Assembly: GCA_034430415.1 (NCBI GenBank)
Contig: DAOUEN010000018.1
Location: 1-21,982, forward strand
Origin: JADFUZ01 sp034430415
Lineage (GTDB): Bacteria; Chloroflexota; Dehalococcoidia; GIF9; AB-539-J10
DNA: 21,982 nt
Direction of reading: 5' to 3'
Shown here: one piece after another, positions 21,933 through 21,982 of the stretch
How the letters are laid out: each line of letters opens with the position of its first letter
Numbering within the stretch: position 1 is the stretch's first letter
The notes under the pieces: generated by a model
The model's database searches: none
What the model was told of the DNA's origin: nothing
Seen by the model: only the letters and a program-made list of their open reading frames with translations
Made by a program: the position numbers and the translations under genes

Positions 21933-21982
21933 GCGCCGTGCCTGTCAGCAACCTGAGCATAGCAGTCATAGGGGATGAAGAG
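21929..21982 (+). CDS. V/A-type ATPase subunit F (5' end only)
   Basis: Eighteen codons are visible before the window ends: MSAVPVSNLSIAVIGDEE. The IAVIGDEE word is the characteristic first strand of subunit F, the small Rossmann-like central-stalk protein. It overlaps subunit C by 4 nt, and its place after C agrees with the usual operon order. Subunits A, B and D are expected to follow. Confidence 0.8.
   Translation, partial: MSAVPVSNLSIAVIGDEE

Overview
The window looks like bacterial chromosome: a GC-rich, gene-dense stretch whose release-factor gene is RF2-type and carries the bacterial +1 programmed frameshift. My best guess is an uncultivated Chloroflexota (Dehalococcoidia-like) bacterium. 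The reasons are the V/A-type ATPase operon, the PiT/DUF47 and AMMECR1/radical-SAM pairs, the C-terminally anchored Ig-like surface proteins and the GTCATTGCGAG intergenic repeats. That placement is inference, because no rRNA or other diagnostic marker is present.

Layout. (1) 1-3680: the 3' end of a C-terminally membrane-anchored surface protein, a strong hairpin, a 230-bp block of heptanucleotide repeats, a ribbon-helix-helix/PIN toxin-antitoxin pair, more repeats, and a second surface protein of related architecture. (2) 3744-4958: a tubulin/FtsZ-superfamily GTPase (not canonical FtsZ) with its own consensus promoter. (3) 4979-5126: a third repeat cluster at a convergent junction. (4) Minus strand 7776-5131: a DUF47 (PhoU-like) regulator followed by two tandem PiT phosphate permeases. 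(5) Minus strand 9424-7875: radical-SAM enzyme AmrS and an AMMECR1-domain protein, divergent from coaE (9501-10097, plus). (6) Minus strand 16710-10111: a probable six-gene operon of a PfkB sugar kinase, a DapA/KDG-aldolase-family enzyme, endonuclease V, prfB with its frameshift, an HExxH peptidase-MA-like exported protein and an oligopeptide-binding lipoprotein. (7) 16805-21982, plus: a V/A-type ATPase operon in the order H/G, I, K1, K2, E, C, F (F cut by the window end); A, B and D are expected downstream.

The most notable points are as follows. The two tandem proteolipid (K) genes differ at a predicted ion-ligand position: Arg59 in K1, Gln59 in K2. The tubulin-superfamily protein keeps both the GTP-binding and the T7 catalytic motifs. 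At three genes a -10 box lies exactly 9 nt before the likely start codon, suggesting leaderless mRNAs. Three intergenic loci share a composite repeat, a hairpin element plus heptamer arrays with the same 7-nt words. Most other genes are ordinary housekeeping or transport functions.
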